DNA of 64,000 bases from Bifidobacterium sp. N4G05 (GTDB lineage Bacteria; Actinomycetota; Actinomycetes; Actinomycetales; Bifidobacteriaceae). Where the stretch lies: NCBI RefSeq assembly GCF_002742445.1, contig NZ_NJNQ01000001.1, positions 291,969 through 355,968 on the forward strand, in the 5' to 3' direction. The notes under the pieces were generated by a model that made no database searches, had not been told where the DNA came from, and was given only the letters and a program-made list of their open reading frames with translations. Shown piece after piece: positions 34,193-43,641 of the stretch. Position numbers and translations under genes: made by a program. Numbering within the stretch: the stretch's first letter is position 1; each line of letters starts with the position of its first letter.

Positions 34193-35398
34193 CTACTTGC
34201 GTTGCACCTTCGGGTTGCGCGCGAGCGCCGCCTGCAACAGAATCACCAGCGCCTGATTGATGTTGCGTCGATCCTCACCGCTCAAGCCAACATATGTGCC
34301 GAGCATTTCGGGAATCACCTTCGGCCCGGCCGCCACAATCGCGGAAATACTGCCCGCCCCGGAAGCCTCGAGCACGGAGAACAGCGCGTCGACCGCATGC
34401 TCTCGCTGTTCTTTGGAAAGTCCCGCAAGCCAGCCGTTCAGTGACTTGTTGAACACCACGGAACTGTTGGCCACGTCTTCGGCCTTGGCGAATTCACCCC
34501 CGTGCATCTGCCACGAGAAGGCGAAATGCTGCATGATGCCATCCACGTCGGATTTCACCACCACACAACGTTCGGGGGTTTCCAGCACCATGCCCACCAC
34601 CGAGGAGTCCGGCACGATTTTCACAATGCGATCGCTCACGCTCGCATATTCGAAGCTTTTCACCACTTCCTCGGGGAAACCCGGCCCGTCGAGCGAGTAG
34701 ATGCGTTCAATTCGACCCTTGATCTCGTCTTCGGCGTTCATGGCCGCATATACGGCCAGATTACCGCCCTTGGAGTGTCCGGTCAGCAGTATCGGCCCAT
34801 CCCACAGCGAGGCGACTTTTTTCAGGTATTCAGCTGCGGAAACCTGTGCTGGAACCGGGTATTGGAAGGCCATGTTGAAGTCTTCCTTCCATCCGACCAG
34901 CGAATCATCGGTGCCTCGAAACGCCACAACCAGCGTTCCCGACGGCAGCCGGAAAGTCACCGCCGCGAACTGCGTTTGCGCACCACCATCGAACTGCTCG
35001 CAGTACGCACTCATCTCAACGTCGGAAAACCGCGGATTCGCCGCCACAGCATGGTAGAAGTCGTGCGTCACCTGCGGATCGACCAATCCTACGTTCTCCA
35101 CATCATGGTCGGCCACGGGCTTGTCGTGGTTCAGCTCGTCATCGGCACGCGCAATCGTCACACCTCCAAACGGGGGCTTGTGCAGCATACGTAACGATGC
35201 GATCGGACGCCGAATATCGAATTGCTTCGCACGCGCCTGCAACGTACCGTATTTCGCTACCAAATCGTCCAATAGCAGCACGCATTCCGGTACTTCGTCG
35301 TACGAAAGCTGCGCCAACACCAATGCGTCGGCCTCGCGGAATGGCAATGCTTCGAAACTGCGCGTTTCCGTGCGCGCGTAGTCCACAATGTTGCCCAT
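34193..35398 (-). CDS. DUF2974 (Mbeg1-like) alpha/beta-hydrolase, copy 2
   Basis: A 401-residue cytoplasmic protein. VVAFRGTDDSLVGWKEDFNMAF contributes the oxyanion loop, LTGHSKGGNLAVYAAM is the nucleophile elbow (serine in GHSKGGN), and SLDGPGF precedes a probable Asp/His pair. This is the lipase-like DUF2974 family, known from sequence only. The start overlaps the stop of the upstream paralogue (ATGA), so the pair is translationally coupled. There is no signal peptide. Substrate unknown; a lipid or ester is a guess from the fold. Confidence 0.82.
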   Translation of the reverse strand: MGNIVDYARTETRSFEALPFREADALVLAQLSYDEVPECVLLLDDLVAKYGTLQARAKQFDIRRPIASLRMLHKPPFGGVTIARADDELNHDKPVADHDVENVGLVDPQVTHDFYHAVAANPRFSDVEMSAYCEQFDGGAQTQFAAVTFRLPSGTLVVAFRGTDDSLVGWKEDFNMAFQYPVPAQVSAAEYLKKVASLWDGPILLTGHSKGGNLAVYAAMNAEDEIKGRIERIYSLDGPGFPEEVVKSFEYASVSDRIVKIVPDSSVVGMVLETPERCVVVKSDVDGIMQHFAFSWQMHGGEFAKAEDVANSSVVFNKSLNGWLAGLSKEQREHAVDALFSVLEASGAGSISAIVAAGPKVIPEMLGTYVGLSGEDRRNINQALVILLQAALARNPKVQRK

Positions 35399-36660
35399 CA
35401 CGCATCCATCTCCTTGTCGTTGCGCAGTTCACCGTCGGTTCGCAGTTCACCGTCGGTTCGCAGTTCACCGACAGCGACTTTCGCCGCGCTGACCGGAATC
35501 GCCTTGAGCACATCTTTGATGAGTTCACGCGTTTCAACGTCGGTACCCCTGGCGGCCGCCACGATTTTCGGCAGCGAATCCGTCCAATTCGCCACCAAAT
35601 CAGCGATATTACCGTACCCTGCTGCTGCGAAGATGTCGTATATCTGGTTGATGGCCCGTTCGCGCTGTTCCTGGCTTACGCGGTCGAACCATCCGTCGAT
35701 GGTTTTGCCGATGAGTTGCGCGCCGCCTGTCAGCTCGTTTGCCCGCTCGAATTCGCCGGATTGCGCCACCTGCCAGCTTGATCCCATATGTTGCAGAATG
35801 CTTATGGCGTCGGCTTTGACAAAGGTCGGTTTGACTTGTGATTGCAACAGCATGCCGACGATGGAGGATTCCGGCACGGTTTTGTCGATTCGTGCCGCGA
35901 TTGCCTGATATGCGCGGCTATGCACCATAACTTGAGACATTCCAGGACCGTCATGTGAGAAGATGCGGAAGATTCTGCAGTTACGTCCCGGCACGCTTCC
36001 GCCGAGCGCCGGCAGCAGTCCGAGCCGTTGCGCGCGCTCGTTGGTCGCTTCAATATCGCTTTGCGCGATTTGCATGGCCGCATATACCGCCATGTTGCCG
36101 CCTTTGGAATGCCCGCCGAGCATAATGCCGGGCGATTCCTTCGCCGAAAGGAAACGTTCCGTCCTGTCCAAAATCGAGTCCGCATATCGATATGCCGATT
36201 CTTGCGACGGCACTGGGCAGCGCACCGCCATATTGAAATCCTCTTTCCAACCGACAAGCGTGCCATCAGTGCCACGGAATGCAACATATAAGCCGAAATC
36301 AGCACCCAAATCGAAAGTCATCGCAGCGAATTGCTGCTGCTCGTCCTCATCCAAACGTTCGGCATACTCCCCCACCCGCAACCCGCGGAATCGCGGCGAT
36401 TCGCAAACCGCACGCAGTATCGAAAGCCGATAATCGTTCATTTCAGAGGAATTCGAAACAAACATCTCATCGTAGCTTTCGGCGCGCAGCAATTCACGGA
36501 TCGGCACGGTCGCCACCGACTTGGCCTCGCCGAATGCCGGAACCAAACCCAGCAATCGCATGTAGGAAAGCTCGGAAAGCACCAGGGAATCGACATTGCT
36601 GAACGCCAATTCGCCGAACCCGCGAAACTCGCGGCGCACATAATCCACAACATTGCCCAT
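35398..36660 (-). CDS. DUF2974 (Mbeg1-like) alpha/beta-hydrolase, copy 1
   Basis: A 420-residue paralogue of the following gene: both begin MGN(V/I)VDY and share FRGTD(G/D)(T/S)LVGWKEDFNMA and GHSKGGN(M/L)AVYAAM. A 40-residue insert rich in Arg/Gln/Asn (IEATNERAQRLGLLPALGG) follows the elbow. The C-terminus ends in GELRTD repeats encoded by an 18-bp tandem repeat (35425-35470). It is the first gene of a two-gene operon. No export signal is seen. Confidence 0.82.
   Translation of the reverse strand: MGNVVDYVRREFRGFGELAFSNVDSLVLSELSYMRLLGLVPAFGEAKSVATVPIRELLRAESYDEMFVSNSSEMNDYRLSILRAVCESPRFRGLRVGEYAERLDEDEQQQFAAMTFDLGADFGLYVAFRGTDGTLVGWKEDFNMAVRCPVPSQESAYRYADSILDRTERFLSAKESPGIMLGGHSKGGNMAVYAAMQIAQSDIEATNERAQRLGLLPALGGSVPGRNCRIFRIFSHDGPGMSQVMVHSRAYQAIAARIDKTVPESSIVGMLLQSQVKPTFVKADAISILQHMGSSWQVAQSGEFERANELTGGAQLIGKTIDGWFDRVSQEQRERAINQIYDIFAAAGYGNIADLVANWTDSLPKIVAAARGTDVETRELIKDVLKAIPVSAAKVAVGELRTDGELRTDGELRNDKEMDA
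35425..35470. repeat. 18-bp tandem repeat inside a DUF2974 gene
   Basis: CAGTTCACCGTCGGTTCG occurs at 35425-35442 and 35443-35460, with a ten-base partial third copy at 35461-35470. In the minus-strand gene it encodes GELRTD units at the C-terminus. Copy number could vary without a frameshift. Confidence 0.9.
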
Positions 36661-36884
36661 GCCTCAACTCTAGCCCGTCCGCAGTTCCGACCACATGTCA
36701 CCACGCGCATTCCCCCAAATGTTCGCACGCGCTCCCCGCACGCCCACGCTCAAACCGACTCAGCCACACACTGTAGGATATGTGCGAACGCAAGTTGCGA
36801 ACACACATCGCAGGTGCAGTGAACGCAAGTCGCGCACCAGTAATACTTGCGAATCGAACTTATGAAGGGACGCTCCAGAACACC

Positions 36885-37670
36885 ATGGAACCGATTGAAA
36901 TCGCTGTGGATTGGCTGAAAGCCAATTCCGGAAAAATCATTCTGCTCATTGTCGTCGCACTGCTTGCGGCCGTTATCGACAAGGCGCTTACCCGAATCGT
37001 GAGCAAAGTGCTGGACCGTTCGCAAGTGCCGAACGCTTCGATTTTCATCAATATTCTGCGTGCGGTGGTGTGGACGTTGGCTGTGGGCACTGTGCTGCAG
37101 CCTGTGTTCGGCATTAATCCGACCACGATTTTCACCGCGCTCGGCATCGGCGGTCTTGCGGTGTCACTCGGTATGAAAGATACGATCGCGAACATCATCG
37201 GCGGTTTCGGTCTGATGCTTGGCCGTGTGATCCAGCCGGGCGATCTGGTAAACGTTGCGGGCACCGATGGCGTGGTCGAAGACATCAACTGGCGTCAGAC
37301 CGTGGTGCGCGAGCGCAACGGCAATATCAAAATCATTCCGAATTCGATTCTGAACACCGCGTCGCTGGAAAAACTCAATCCATCCAATGAGATGATGGTT
37401 CGTGTGCCGTTCACCGCCAAGGCCGGCACTGACATCGACGAGATGACCCGTCAGGTGGTGGAGGCCGTGCAGCGCGACACCGCCGATTTGGCTGATCCGC
37501 GCTTCCCTCCGAAAGTGAGGCTGACCGGCTACTCCCCTTACGGCATCAATGCTGAAGTGTGCGCGTTTGCCAAGCCGGGATTGTTACTTTCCGACATGAT
37601 CAACGTCGTGGCACGTTCCATCGCCAATGCTGATTTTCTTGAGAATCGCGCCATTAACGAGGAATCGTGA
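36885..37670 (+). CDS. Small-conductance mechanosensitive channel, MscS family
   Basis: A 261-residue membrane protein that would open under membrane tension to release solutes. Three hydrophobic segments (about 18-38, 55-75, 80-105) are followed by the pore-lining motif GIGGLAVSLGMKDTIANIIGGFGLML and the beta domain GDLVNVAGTDGVVEDINWRQTVVRERNGNIKIIPNS, characteristic of MscS. It is a minimal MscS without extra domains. The start at 36885 is based on the family. A strong bidirectional terminator separates it from the convergent CPBP gene. Confidence 0.92.
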   Translation: MEPIEIAVDWLKANSGKIILLIVVALLAAVIDKALTRIVSKVLDRSQVPNASIFINILRAVVWTLAVGTVLQPVFGINPTTIFTALGIGGLAVSLGMKDTIANIIGGFGLMLGRVIQPGDLVNVAGTDGVVEDINWRQTVVRERNGNIKIIPNSILNTASLEKLNPSNEMMVRVPFTAKAGTDIDEMTRQVVEAVQRDTADLADPRFPPKVRLTGYSPYGINAEVCAFAKPGLLLSDMINVVARSIANADFLENRAINEES

Positions 37671-37710
37671 TTTCCTCGCGAACAGAGAAAATCGCGATTG
37701 GCCCATACAT

Positions 37711-37751
37711 AAAAAGTGCCGCATGCAGTATTCTACATGCGGCACTTTTTT
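37711..37751. terminator. Bidirectional terminator between mscS and the CPBP gene
   Basis: AAAAAGTGCCGCATG (37711-37725) pairs perfectly with CATGCGGCACTTTTT (from 37736), with A and T runs on both outer sides. Confidence 0.92.
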
Positions 37752-37763
37752 ATGCTGAAATTA

Positions 37764-38885
37764 TTACATCATTAGATTGATTGCCGTAATAATAACCGCC
37801 ACTACAATGTAAGTAATTACACCGACGTTCATTATTGCCGTGCTCGTGCGAACGCCGCGAGGCAATTCTTCGGGCGCGGTATAGAATTCAAAATTCTTAC
37901 GTTCACGAATAAGCAGCACGACACCCGCAATGATCAGACCGTAATACAGCAGCATATAGATGCCGAATATCATCATTCCCGTCGCATTCTGATCTATCCA
38001 CTGCATCATGGCCGTTCCGTCGCCGTTTTCCGCACTTGTCAGCACGTTCATCAGGCTGTCGATGTCAATGTTCTTCACCACCCACGGCGCAACCACACCG
38101 CCCATGAAGTTGACGAACATGTGCATGGCCACCGAATAACGCAGTTTGCTGGTACGCACGTACACGTAGCCGAACACAAGCCCCAATGCGAATGCGTAGA
38201 AGAATTGGAACAGGTTCATGTGCACCAAGCCAAAGAACAGCGAGGAGAACACAATCGCGGTTTTTTCGCCGTATTTGCGCGTGCGGCGGATGAGTTCCTT
38301 GCGGAAGATCCATTCTTCGAACAACGGTCCGAGAATCACGAGGAACACCACGTTCCACACGTCGAATTGCATGGCCAGGTCACTTACCGAATTGCTGGCG
38401 TTGCCTCCGGAGAGCAGCGACGACAGCATATTGCCGATAAGGCTGCCCGCATACATGAGCGGGAAGCACATGACCAGCAGTTTGAAGAATTGGCTCGGTT
38501 TCATGTCGAACTTGCGTGTTGCAATGACCGACGATTTGCCCATGATCAGTACCGCGAGCGGCATGGCCACGAGATACAAAGGGACATCCGATGCCACATA
38601 TGCCGCCCAATTCGGCAGATTCGTGGTGTGCAGTACCTGATAGAGCACGCTGGAAAGCACCGTTGCAAGCGCATACCAGATCACCACCATCAGGCACATG
38701 CTTCCGCCGATGCGGGAGAACACGCTTTTCACGCGCCTGAGCCAAAGTTCATAAGGATTGGCTTGCGGCTGCGGATACTGCGGTTGTTGCGAATATTGCT
38801 GATATTGGGATGGTTGTTGCGGATTCTGCCGCGGCTGCGGTTGTTGCGGCCGCTGCGGATATTGGGGGTACTGCGGAAACGTCAT
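37764..38885 (-). CDS. CPBP-family intramembrane glutamic protease
   Basis: A 373-residue membrane protein with a disordered Pro/Gln/Tyr-rich N-terminus of about 45 residues, then eight or so membrane segments. The Abi/CPBP catalytic motifs are all visible: LGPLFEEWIFRKELI (EExxxR, the first Glu catalytic), FGLVHMNLFQF (FxxxH) and HMFVNFMGG (HxxxN). Members cleave or process prenylated or small peptides and are often linked to bacteriocin self-immunity. No bacteriocin gene is nearby. The start at 38885 is the ATG that begins MTFPQYPQYPQ. Confidence 0.88.
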   Translation of the reverse strand: MTFPQYPQYPQRPQQPQPRQNPQQPSQYQQYSQQPQYPQPQANPYELWLRRVKSVFSRIGGSMCLMVVIWYALATVLSSVLYQVLHTTNLPNWAAYVASDVPLYLVAMPLAVLIMGKSSVIATRKFDMKPSQFFKLLVMCFPLMYAGSLIGNMLSSLLSGGNASNSVSDLAMQFDVWNVVFLVILGPLFEEWIFRKELIRRTRKYGEKTAIVFSSLFFGLVHMNLFQFFYAFALGLVFGYVYVRTSKLRYSVAMHMFVNFMGGVVAPWVVKNIDIDSLMNVLTSAENGDGTAMMQWIDQNATGMMIFGIYMLLYYGLIIAGVVLLIRERKNFEFYTAPEELPRGVRTSTAIMNVGVITYIVVAVIITAINLMM

Positions 38886-39016
38886 ATCTGCCTTTGCGAC
38901 GACGTGCACGGAAGTGCATATATGAAAATGCTGATACTCAGCACCTTAGTACAGGAATGCTGAATATCAGCTTACAATCTCACGACCGTCGCCATAAGCG
39001 TCCGCAACGAAACAGC

Positions 39017-40198
39017 TCATACGGCGAGCGCGGCGATCGGACGCGGAGCCACCACCACTTCGGATCCAACCGTCAGACCGGCAGGAAGCTCATTGGCCGG
39101 CAGCTGCACGGTGACGGGCAGGTGGCCCGCACCTGCGGCAACCGTCAAGTCAACGCGGACGAGCGCGCCGAGGAAGTGCACCATGTCGACGCGACCATGC
39201 TCGCCTACCATGTTGCCATCGTTTGCGGCCAGAGTGATCACAAGGTTTTCCGGCCGCACGAGCACGGTGGAGGCGTCGTGCTTGGAGGCTTCAAGCAGAG
39301 GCACGCGCTGACCGAACACCACGGCTTCCTCACCATTCGTGATGCCGGGGAGCCGGTTAGTCAGGCCAATGAAAGTGGCTACGTATTCGCTGGCCGGACG
39401 GCGGTACAGCGTCTGCGGGTCGGCGATCTGTTCGATACATCCGTGGTTCATCACGCCGATGCGGTCGGCAACGGCGAGCGCTTCTTCCTGATCGTGGGTC
39501 ACGAACACGGTGGTGGTGCCGGCTTCGAGCTGGATGCGGCGGATTTCGTCGCGCAGCTGCACACGAACTTTGGCGTCAAGTGCGGAAAGCGGCTCGTCGA
39601 GCAGGAGTACGCGGGGGTTCACGGCCAGTGCGCGGGCGAGCGCCACACGCTGCTGCTGACCGCCAGACATCTGCTGCGTGTATTTGCCGGCCTGATCGGC
39701 AAGGCCTACAAGTTCCAGCTTCTCCACGGCCTGCTTACGTCGTTCCGTCTTGCCCATGCCGCGGATCTCCAAGCCGAATTCCACGTTCTGCAGAGCGGTC
39801 ATGTGCGGGAACAGCGAGTACGCCTGGAACACCATGGCCATGTTTCGCTTGTTGACGGGCACGCCGGTCACATCTTGCCCGCCGACGAGAATCCGGCCGG
39901 CCTGAATGTCTTCCAAGCCTGCGAGGGAGCGCAGCGCGGTGGATTTGCCGCAGCCGGAGCCGCCGAGCAGCACGACCATTTCACCAGGATTGATTTCTAG
40001 GTTGAAGTTGTCGAGCGCCTTGTTGGTGGCTCCTGGGTAGATTTTGTCTACATTAAGCATTTGCACGCCGCCGCCGCGTTCCGCGGAGTCATTGAGGACT
40101 TCGCGTGCGGCTCGGGTTACGGTTTCGGCACTCAGATCGGTGTCTACGAACGCTTCCGAAGTGCGTGCGATGGTTGCTTTCTGATCAGCGAGAGTCAT
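39017..40198 (-). CDS. ABC importer ATPase, PotA/FbpC-like
   Basis: A 393-residue ATPase. Walker A is LLGGSGCGKST, the Q-loop VFQAYSLFPHM, the signature MSGGQQQRVALARAL, Walker B LLLDEPLSALD and H-loop FVTHDQEEAL. A TOBE-type regulatory domain follows (about 290-393). An N-terminal 45-residue extension precedes QMLNVDKIYPG. It is the last gene of a four-gene importer operon (binding protein, two permeases, ATPase) and its ATG overlaps the stop of the downstream-encoded permease. Substrate class spermidine/putrescine, iron, thiamine or phosphonate cannot be separated. Confidence 0.93.
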   Translation of the reverse strand: MTLADQKATIARTSEAFVDTDLSAETVTRAAREVLNDSAERGGGVQMLNVDKIYPGATNKALDNFNLEINPGEMVVLLGGSGCGKSTALRSLAGLEDIQAGRILVGGQDVTGVPVNKRNMAMVFQAYSLFPHMTALQNVEFGLEIRGMGKTERRKQAVEKLELVGLADQAGKYTQQMSGGQQQRVALARALAVNPRVLLLDEPLSALDAKVRVQLRDEIRRIQLEAGTTTVFVTHDQEEALAVADRIGVMNHGCIEQIADPQTLYRRPASEYVATFIGLTNRLPGITNGEEAVVFGQRVPLLEASKHDASTVLVRPENLVITLAANDGNMVGEHGRVDMVHFLGALVRVDLTVAAGAGHLPVTVQLPANELPAGLTVGSEVVVAPRPIAALAV

Positions 40199-41058
40199 GA
40201 TTCGTTGCTTTCTTTGGATTTACGCAGTGCGTCGGAAATAAGATCGAGGGCTACCAGCAGGATCACGCCGAACAGTAGTGCCAGCAGCGACATGGCGGTG
40301 GAGATTTGGGAGTTGGATTGACCAAGCTGGTAGAGCGCCACCTGCAGGTTCATGCGTCCAAGCAGCGATGCGACGGTGTATTCGCCCAGCACCACGGCGA
40401 TGGAGATGAACGATGCGGAGAGGATCGACTGCCACAGGTTGGGAATGAGCACGCGGAAGAACACACGCGGCCAGGAGGCTCCGAGCGAGCGGGATGCCTC
40501 GCACAGCGTTTTCACGTCAATGGAGTTGAGGCCCACGGCGAGCGCGCGGAATGCAAATGGCATCACCAGAATAACGTAAGCGAAGCACAGCCAGATCGGG
40601 TTGGTGCTGAGCACGTCGGCGCTGAGCCAACGGTAGATCGGCCCCAGGCCGACTACGAGAACGATGGCGGGGATGGTCAGCGGCAGGGTGGCCACCCATT
40701 CGATGGCGCGTTCCAACTGCTTGGAGCGAATGTGCACGATCACCATAGTGGGTACCATGAGCAGCAGCATGATGACCACGGTCACCACACACAATCCCAT
40801 GGACGATCCAAGGCCGCTCCACAATGTGGACAAGTCAGCACCAAGCGCACTGCCATCGCCGGTGAAAATCGCAATCCACGGATCCAAACTCCACTTGCCG
40901 GAAAGCGGGTGTCGAATGGTGAACACAAACATAGACACCAGTGGCACGAACAGAAACAGCAGCGTGAACGTGAGAATGATCGCCTTGATCACGCGCTGCT
41001 TGCGCACGCGGGCGGCACGCAGCTGCGGGGGCATTGTTTTAGTATGATTCACTGCCAT
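40195..41058 (-). CDS. ABC importer permease 2
   Basis: A 287-residue inner-membrane permease with about six hydrophobic segments. The BPD-transport EAA loop reads CEASRSLGASWPRVFFRVLIPNL, where the ATPase docks. The ATG at 41058 has GAGGA upstream and overlaps the end of permease 1. The frame further upstream to 41358 is antisense-like noise within permease 1. It works with the neighbouring permease and ATPase as a PotB/PotC-type pair. Confidence 0.92.
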   Translation of the reverse strand: MAVNHTKTMPPQLRAARVRKQRVIKAIILTFTLLFLFVPLVSMFVFTIRHPLSGKWSLDPWIAIFTGDGSALGADLSTLWSGLGSSMGLCVVTVVIMLLLMVPTMVIVHIRSKQLERAIEWVATLPLTIPAIVLVVGLGPIYRWLSADVLSTNPIWLCFAYVILVMPFAFRALAVGLNSIDVKTLCEASRSLGASWPRVFFRVLIPNLWQSILSASFISIAVVLGEYTVASLLGRMNLQVALYQLGQSNSQISTAMSLLALLFGVILLVALDLISDALRKSKESNES

Positions 41059-42002
41059 TGTCCGGTCCTCTTTTCTACAACGTGGCTCAGCATCATCACC
41101 AGAGCGACCACGATGATCATCGCGAAGGCAAGAACTTGCGCGAATCCCTGCTGATTCGGATCCATTTCGTTGCGCATGGCGCCCTGAATCATAAGCGGCA
41201 CCAGAATCGAACGCTGTGAGAACAATGCGGCGGCTGTCGCATATGCGGAGAACGCGCTGGCGAACAGCAGCAGCAATGCGGAAATGAAACGCGGAACCAG
41301 TATCGGCCCCGTAACGCGCGTCCAATACTGGAAGGTGTTGCCGCCGAGCGACTCGCAAGCCTCACGCCACTGCGGACGAATCGAATCGACCGCAGGCAGG
41401 AAGATGATGATCATCAGCGGAATCTGGAAGTAGCAGTAGACCGTGATTAGGCCAGGCAGGGAGCTCAACCAGTTCGGGTTGACGGTCAGTCCGGTCAGCT
41501 GGCGGATCAGCATGGTGCCGACACCGTTGATGCCGATGGTGGCGATGAAGGCGAAAGCGAGCATCACGCCGCCGAACTGTGCAAGCACCGACGAAATGGC
41601 ACTGATCATTCGGCGCAGCAGTCCATTCGGTTTGCTGCCAATCACCAGCGCATACGAGGCGACCGCACCCACGACCGCGCCGATGAGTGCGGAGATCACG
41701 GAAACGAGAATGGAGGTGGCGAACGCGGCGATGGTGTTCGCTTCGAAGAGTTTACTGAAGTTATTGAGGGTAAATCCGCCATCGACGTTCTGGAATGCGC
41801 CGACAATCACGATAACGGTAGGCGCAAGCAGGAAGCAGGCGGTGTAGGCGAAGAACGGGATGGTCACGACGAATGTACCGATTTCGCGGCGATGCGTAGC
41901 GAAATCGGAGGTTGCGGAGGGGCCGTTTTCTCGCGTCCCTCGGGCTTCGCGTGCGTTACGCCCGCCGATAACTCCCGCTTTGGGGGTGATTGCTGCAGTC
42001 AT
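41049..42002 (-). CDS. ABC importer permease 1
   Basis: A 317-residue permease. After a 45-residue polar N-terminus, six hydrophobic segments follow, with the EAA loop in REACESLGGNTFQYWTRVTGPILVPRF. It overlaps permease 2 by ten bases. The start at 42002 (MTAAITPK) was preferred over an ATG four codons upstream; neither has a strong ribosome site. Part of the importer operon whose binding protein is encoded just upstream (42224-43393). Confidence 0.92.
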   Translation of the reverse strand: MTAAITPKAGVIGGRNAREARGTRENGPSATSDFATHRREIGTFVVTIPFFAYTACFLLAPTVIVIVGAFQNVDGGFTLNNFSKLFEANTIAAFATSILVSVISALIGAVVGAVASYALVIGSKPNGLLRRMISAISSVLAQFGGVMLAFAFIATIGINGVGTMLIRQLTGLTVNPNWLSSLPGLITVYCYFQIPLMIIIFLPAVDSIRPQWREACESLGGNTFQYWTRVTGPILVPRFISALLLLFASAFSAYATAAALFSQRSILVPLMIQGAMRNEMDPNQQGFAQVLAFAMIIVVALVMMLSHVVEKRTGQWQ

Positions 42003-42223
42003 GGTTGCATGCATGCTTTCATACGATTGATATGCGATGAGATTGCATAGGATTGTGGGATTGCGCTATTGCGCTGGAGACATGCTTCAAGGCCGGCTGT
42101 TGCGGCAGAAGACGTCGGGGAACTTGCTTCAGCCCGTCGTATCCGCCGGTCTACCGGCCTTGGATTACATTGTTTCCGATTGCGTTCCAACGCTCGTTTG
42201 CATTGCTTACGAGCGGTTGCCAA

Positions 42224-43393
42224 TCAGTTGCCGATGGTCTTGTCCCAGTTGTTCTGGAGCCATTCGGTGATGCGAGTGGAATCGTCGTTGGTATAGGTCA
42301 CCGGATCGCCTTCGATGGTGATGGCGGTCTTCAGGGTGTTCTGGTCAACCGTGCCGTCTTCCTTCATGGAGTCGAGGAGCACCGGGTTGGCGCCACCCTT
42401 GAACCATTCGTTCTGAGCGTCGGCGGTGTACAGGTATTCCTCCCACAGGCGTGCTGCGGCCGGGTGCGGAGCGTCCACGTTGATGGCCTGGTTGTAGTAA
42501 CTGACCACCTGGGCGTTCTTGAAGGTCTTGAACTTCCAGTTCACACCCTTCTCCTTGAGGCTCTTCTGGTAGGAGGCCTGGTTGTAGCTCCAGTCCATCA
42601 CCACGCCGGTCTGGCCGGAGTCGATGGTCCCGTCGGTCACGTCAACGGTGGTGAGGTTGCCAGCGTCCTTGAGCTTCTTGAAGTAGTCGAGGCCCGGCTG
42701 CAGGTCGTTGATGTCACCACCTGCAAGCTGGTTGATCATGAGGTAGCCGTTGAATGCGGCGCCAGCTTCGGCAGGCTTGCCGTTCAGCGCCACGGTGCCG
42801 GCGAACTTCGGATCCATCAGATCGTCGAGGTTGTTGATGTCGCCGTACTTGTCGGCGTTCCAACCGATCGACATGATGCCGGTGTAGTCGGCGTAATACT
42901 TGCCGTCGGCATTCTTCACGGAATCCGGAATCTTATCCCAAGCCTGCACCTTGTAGGAGGCGAAGTTGTCGGTGCTGGTGGAGGCCACGGCCAAGCCGAG
43001 GTCGAACACGTCGGGAGCAGCATCGGTGCCCTTGTTGGTCTTGGCTGCGTCCACTTCTTCCTTGGAGGAGGCGTTCGGGTTCAGCTCGTTGATCTTAATG
43101 TTCGGATACTTCTTCTTGAAGCCGTTGATAACCTCACCATAGTTGGACCAGTTGTGAGGAAGTGCGATGACGTTGAGCTGGCCTTCCTTTTCGGCGGCGG
43201 CAACCAGATCGTCCATCGTACCGAAATCAGCCAAGGAAGTAGCCTTTGCAGACTTTTCATCAACCTTCACAGCCTTGCCGGAAGTGGAATCAGCGGAGGA
43301 ATCCGTGCTGCCCGATCCGCAGGCGGCCATGGAGAAAGCCAGAACGGCCGCAAGGGAGCCGGCGGCCAGTTTGCGCAGAGAAATCATGGACAT
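42224..43393 (-). CDS. ABC importer substrate-binding lipoprotein
   Basis: A 389-residue extracellular solute-binding protein (family 1, PotD-like). The signal peptide reads MSMISLRKLAAGSLAAVLAFSMAACGSGSTDSS, with lipobox MAAC, so the mature protein is anchored by cysteine. The body shows KPAEAGAAFNGYLMINQLAGGD, WNADKYGDINNLDDLMDPKFAGTVAL and MDWSYNQASYQ, typical of polyamine or metal/anion binders. The start is ATG 43393 or 43387, two codons apart; AAAGA suits the first. It is the promoter-proximal gene of the importer operon. Confidence 0.93.
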   Translation of the reverse strand: MSMISLRKLAAGSLAAVLAFSMAACGSGSTDSSADSTSGKAVKVDEKSAKATSLADFGTMDDLVAAAEKEGQLNVIALPHNWSNYGEVINGFKKKYPNIKINELNPNASSKEEVDAAKTNKGTDAAPDVFDLGLAVASTSTDNFASYKVQAWDKIPDSVKNADGKYYADYTGIMSIGWNADKYGDINNLDDLMDPKFAGTVALNGKPAEAGAAFNGYLMINQLAGGDINDLQPGLDYFKKLKDAGNLTTVDVTDGTIDSGQTGVVMDWSYNQASYQKSLKEKGVNWKFKTFKNAQVVSYYNQAINVDAPHPAAARLWEEYLYTADAQNEWFKGGANPVLLDSMKEDGTVDQNTLKTAITIEGDPVTYTNDDSTRITEWLQNNWDKTIGN

Positions 43394-43477
43394 CAATATC
43401 TTTCTTATGCCTTGTTCATAACAACAAGAAAGAAGATAAGCCCTCAAATCAACGTAATACTGACCTTACAGTAAATA

Positions 43478-43522
43478 TGCAGTTTATTTTGAATCGGAAA
43501 AACTAAATTTTCCTAAACTGCA
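43478..43522. promoter_or_regulatory. Inverted repeat in the importer promoter region
   Basis: TGCAGTTTA (43478-43486) and TAAACTGCA (43514-43522) form a 9-base inverted repeat 27 bases apart. Related words CAGTAAAT and CAGGTAAAT flank it. It lies 85-130 bases upstream of the binding-protein start, in an AT-rich stretch, so it is a likely operator. It could also end ddl transcription from the other side, but there is no T run. Confidence 0.45.
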
Positions 43523-43641
43523 GGTAAATTGGCGAAATATGTCAACTGGCACCAACGCAGTGTCAGCATTGATGCCAGTCTCATGCAAATCGAATCAGCC
43601 TAAAGCGGGCCAATATAAATCAAGCCACCACACAATCGAAA

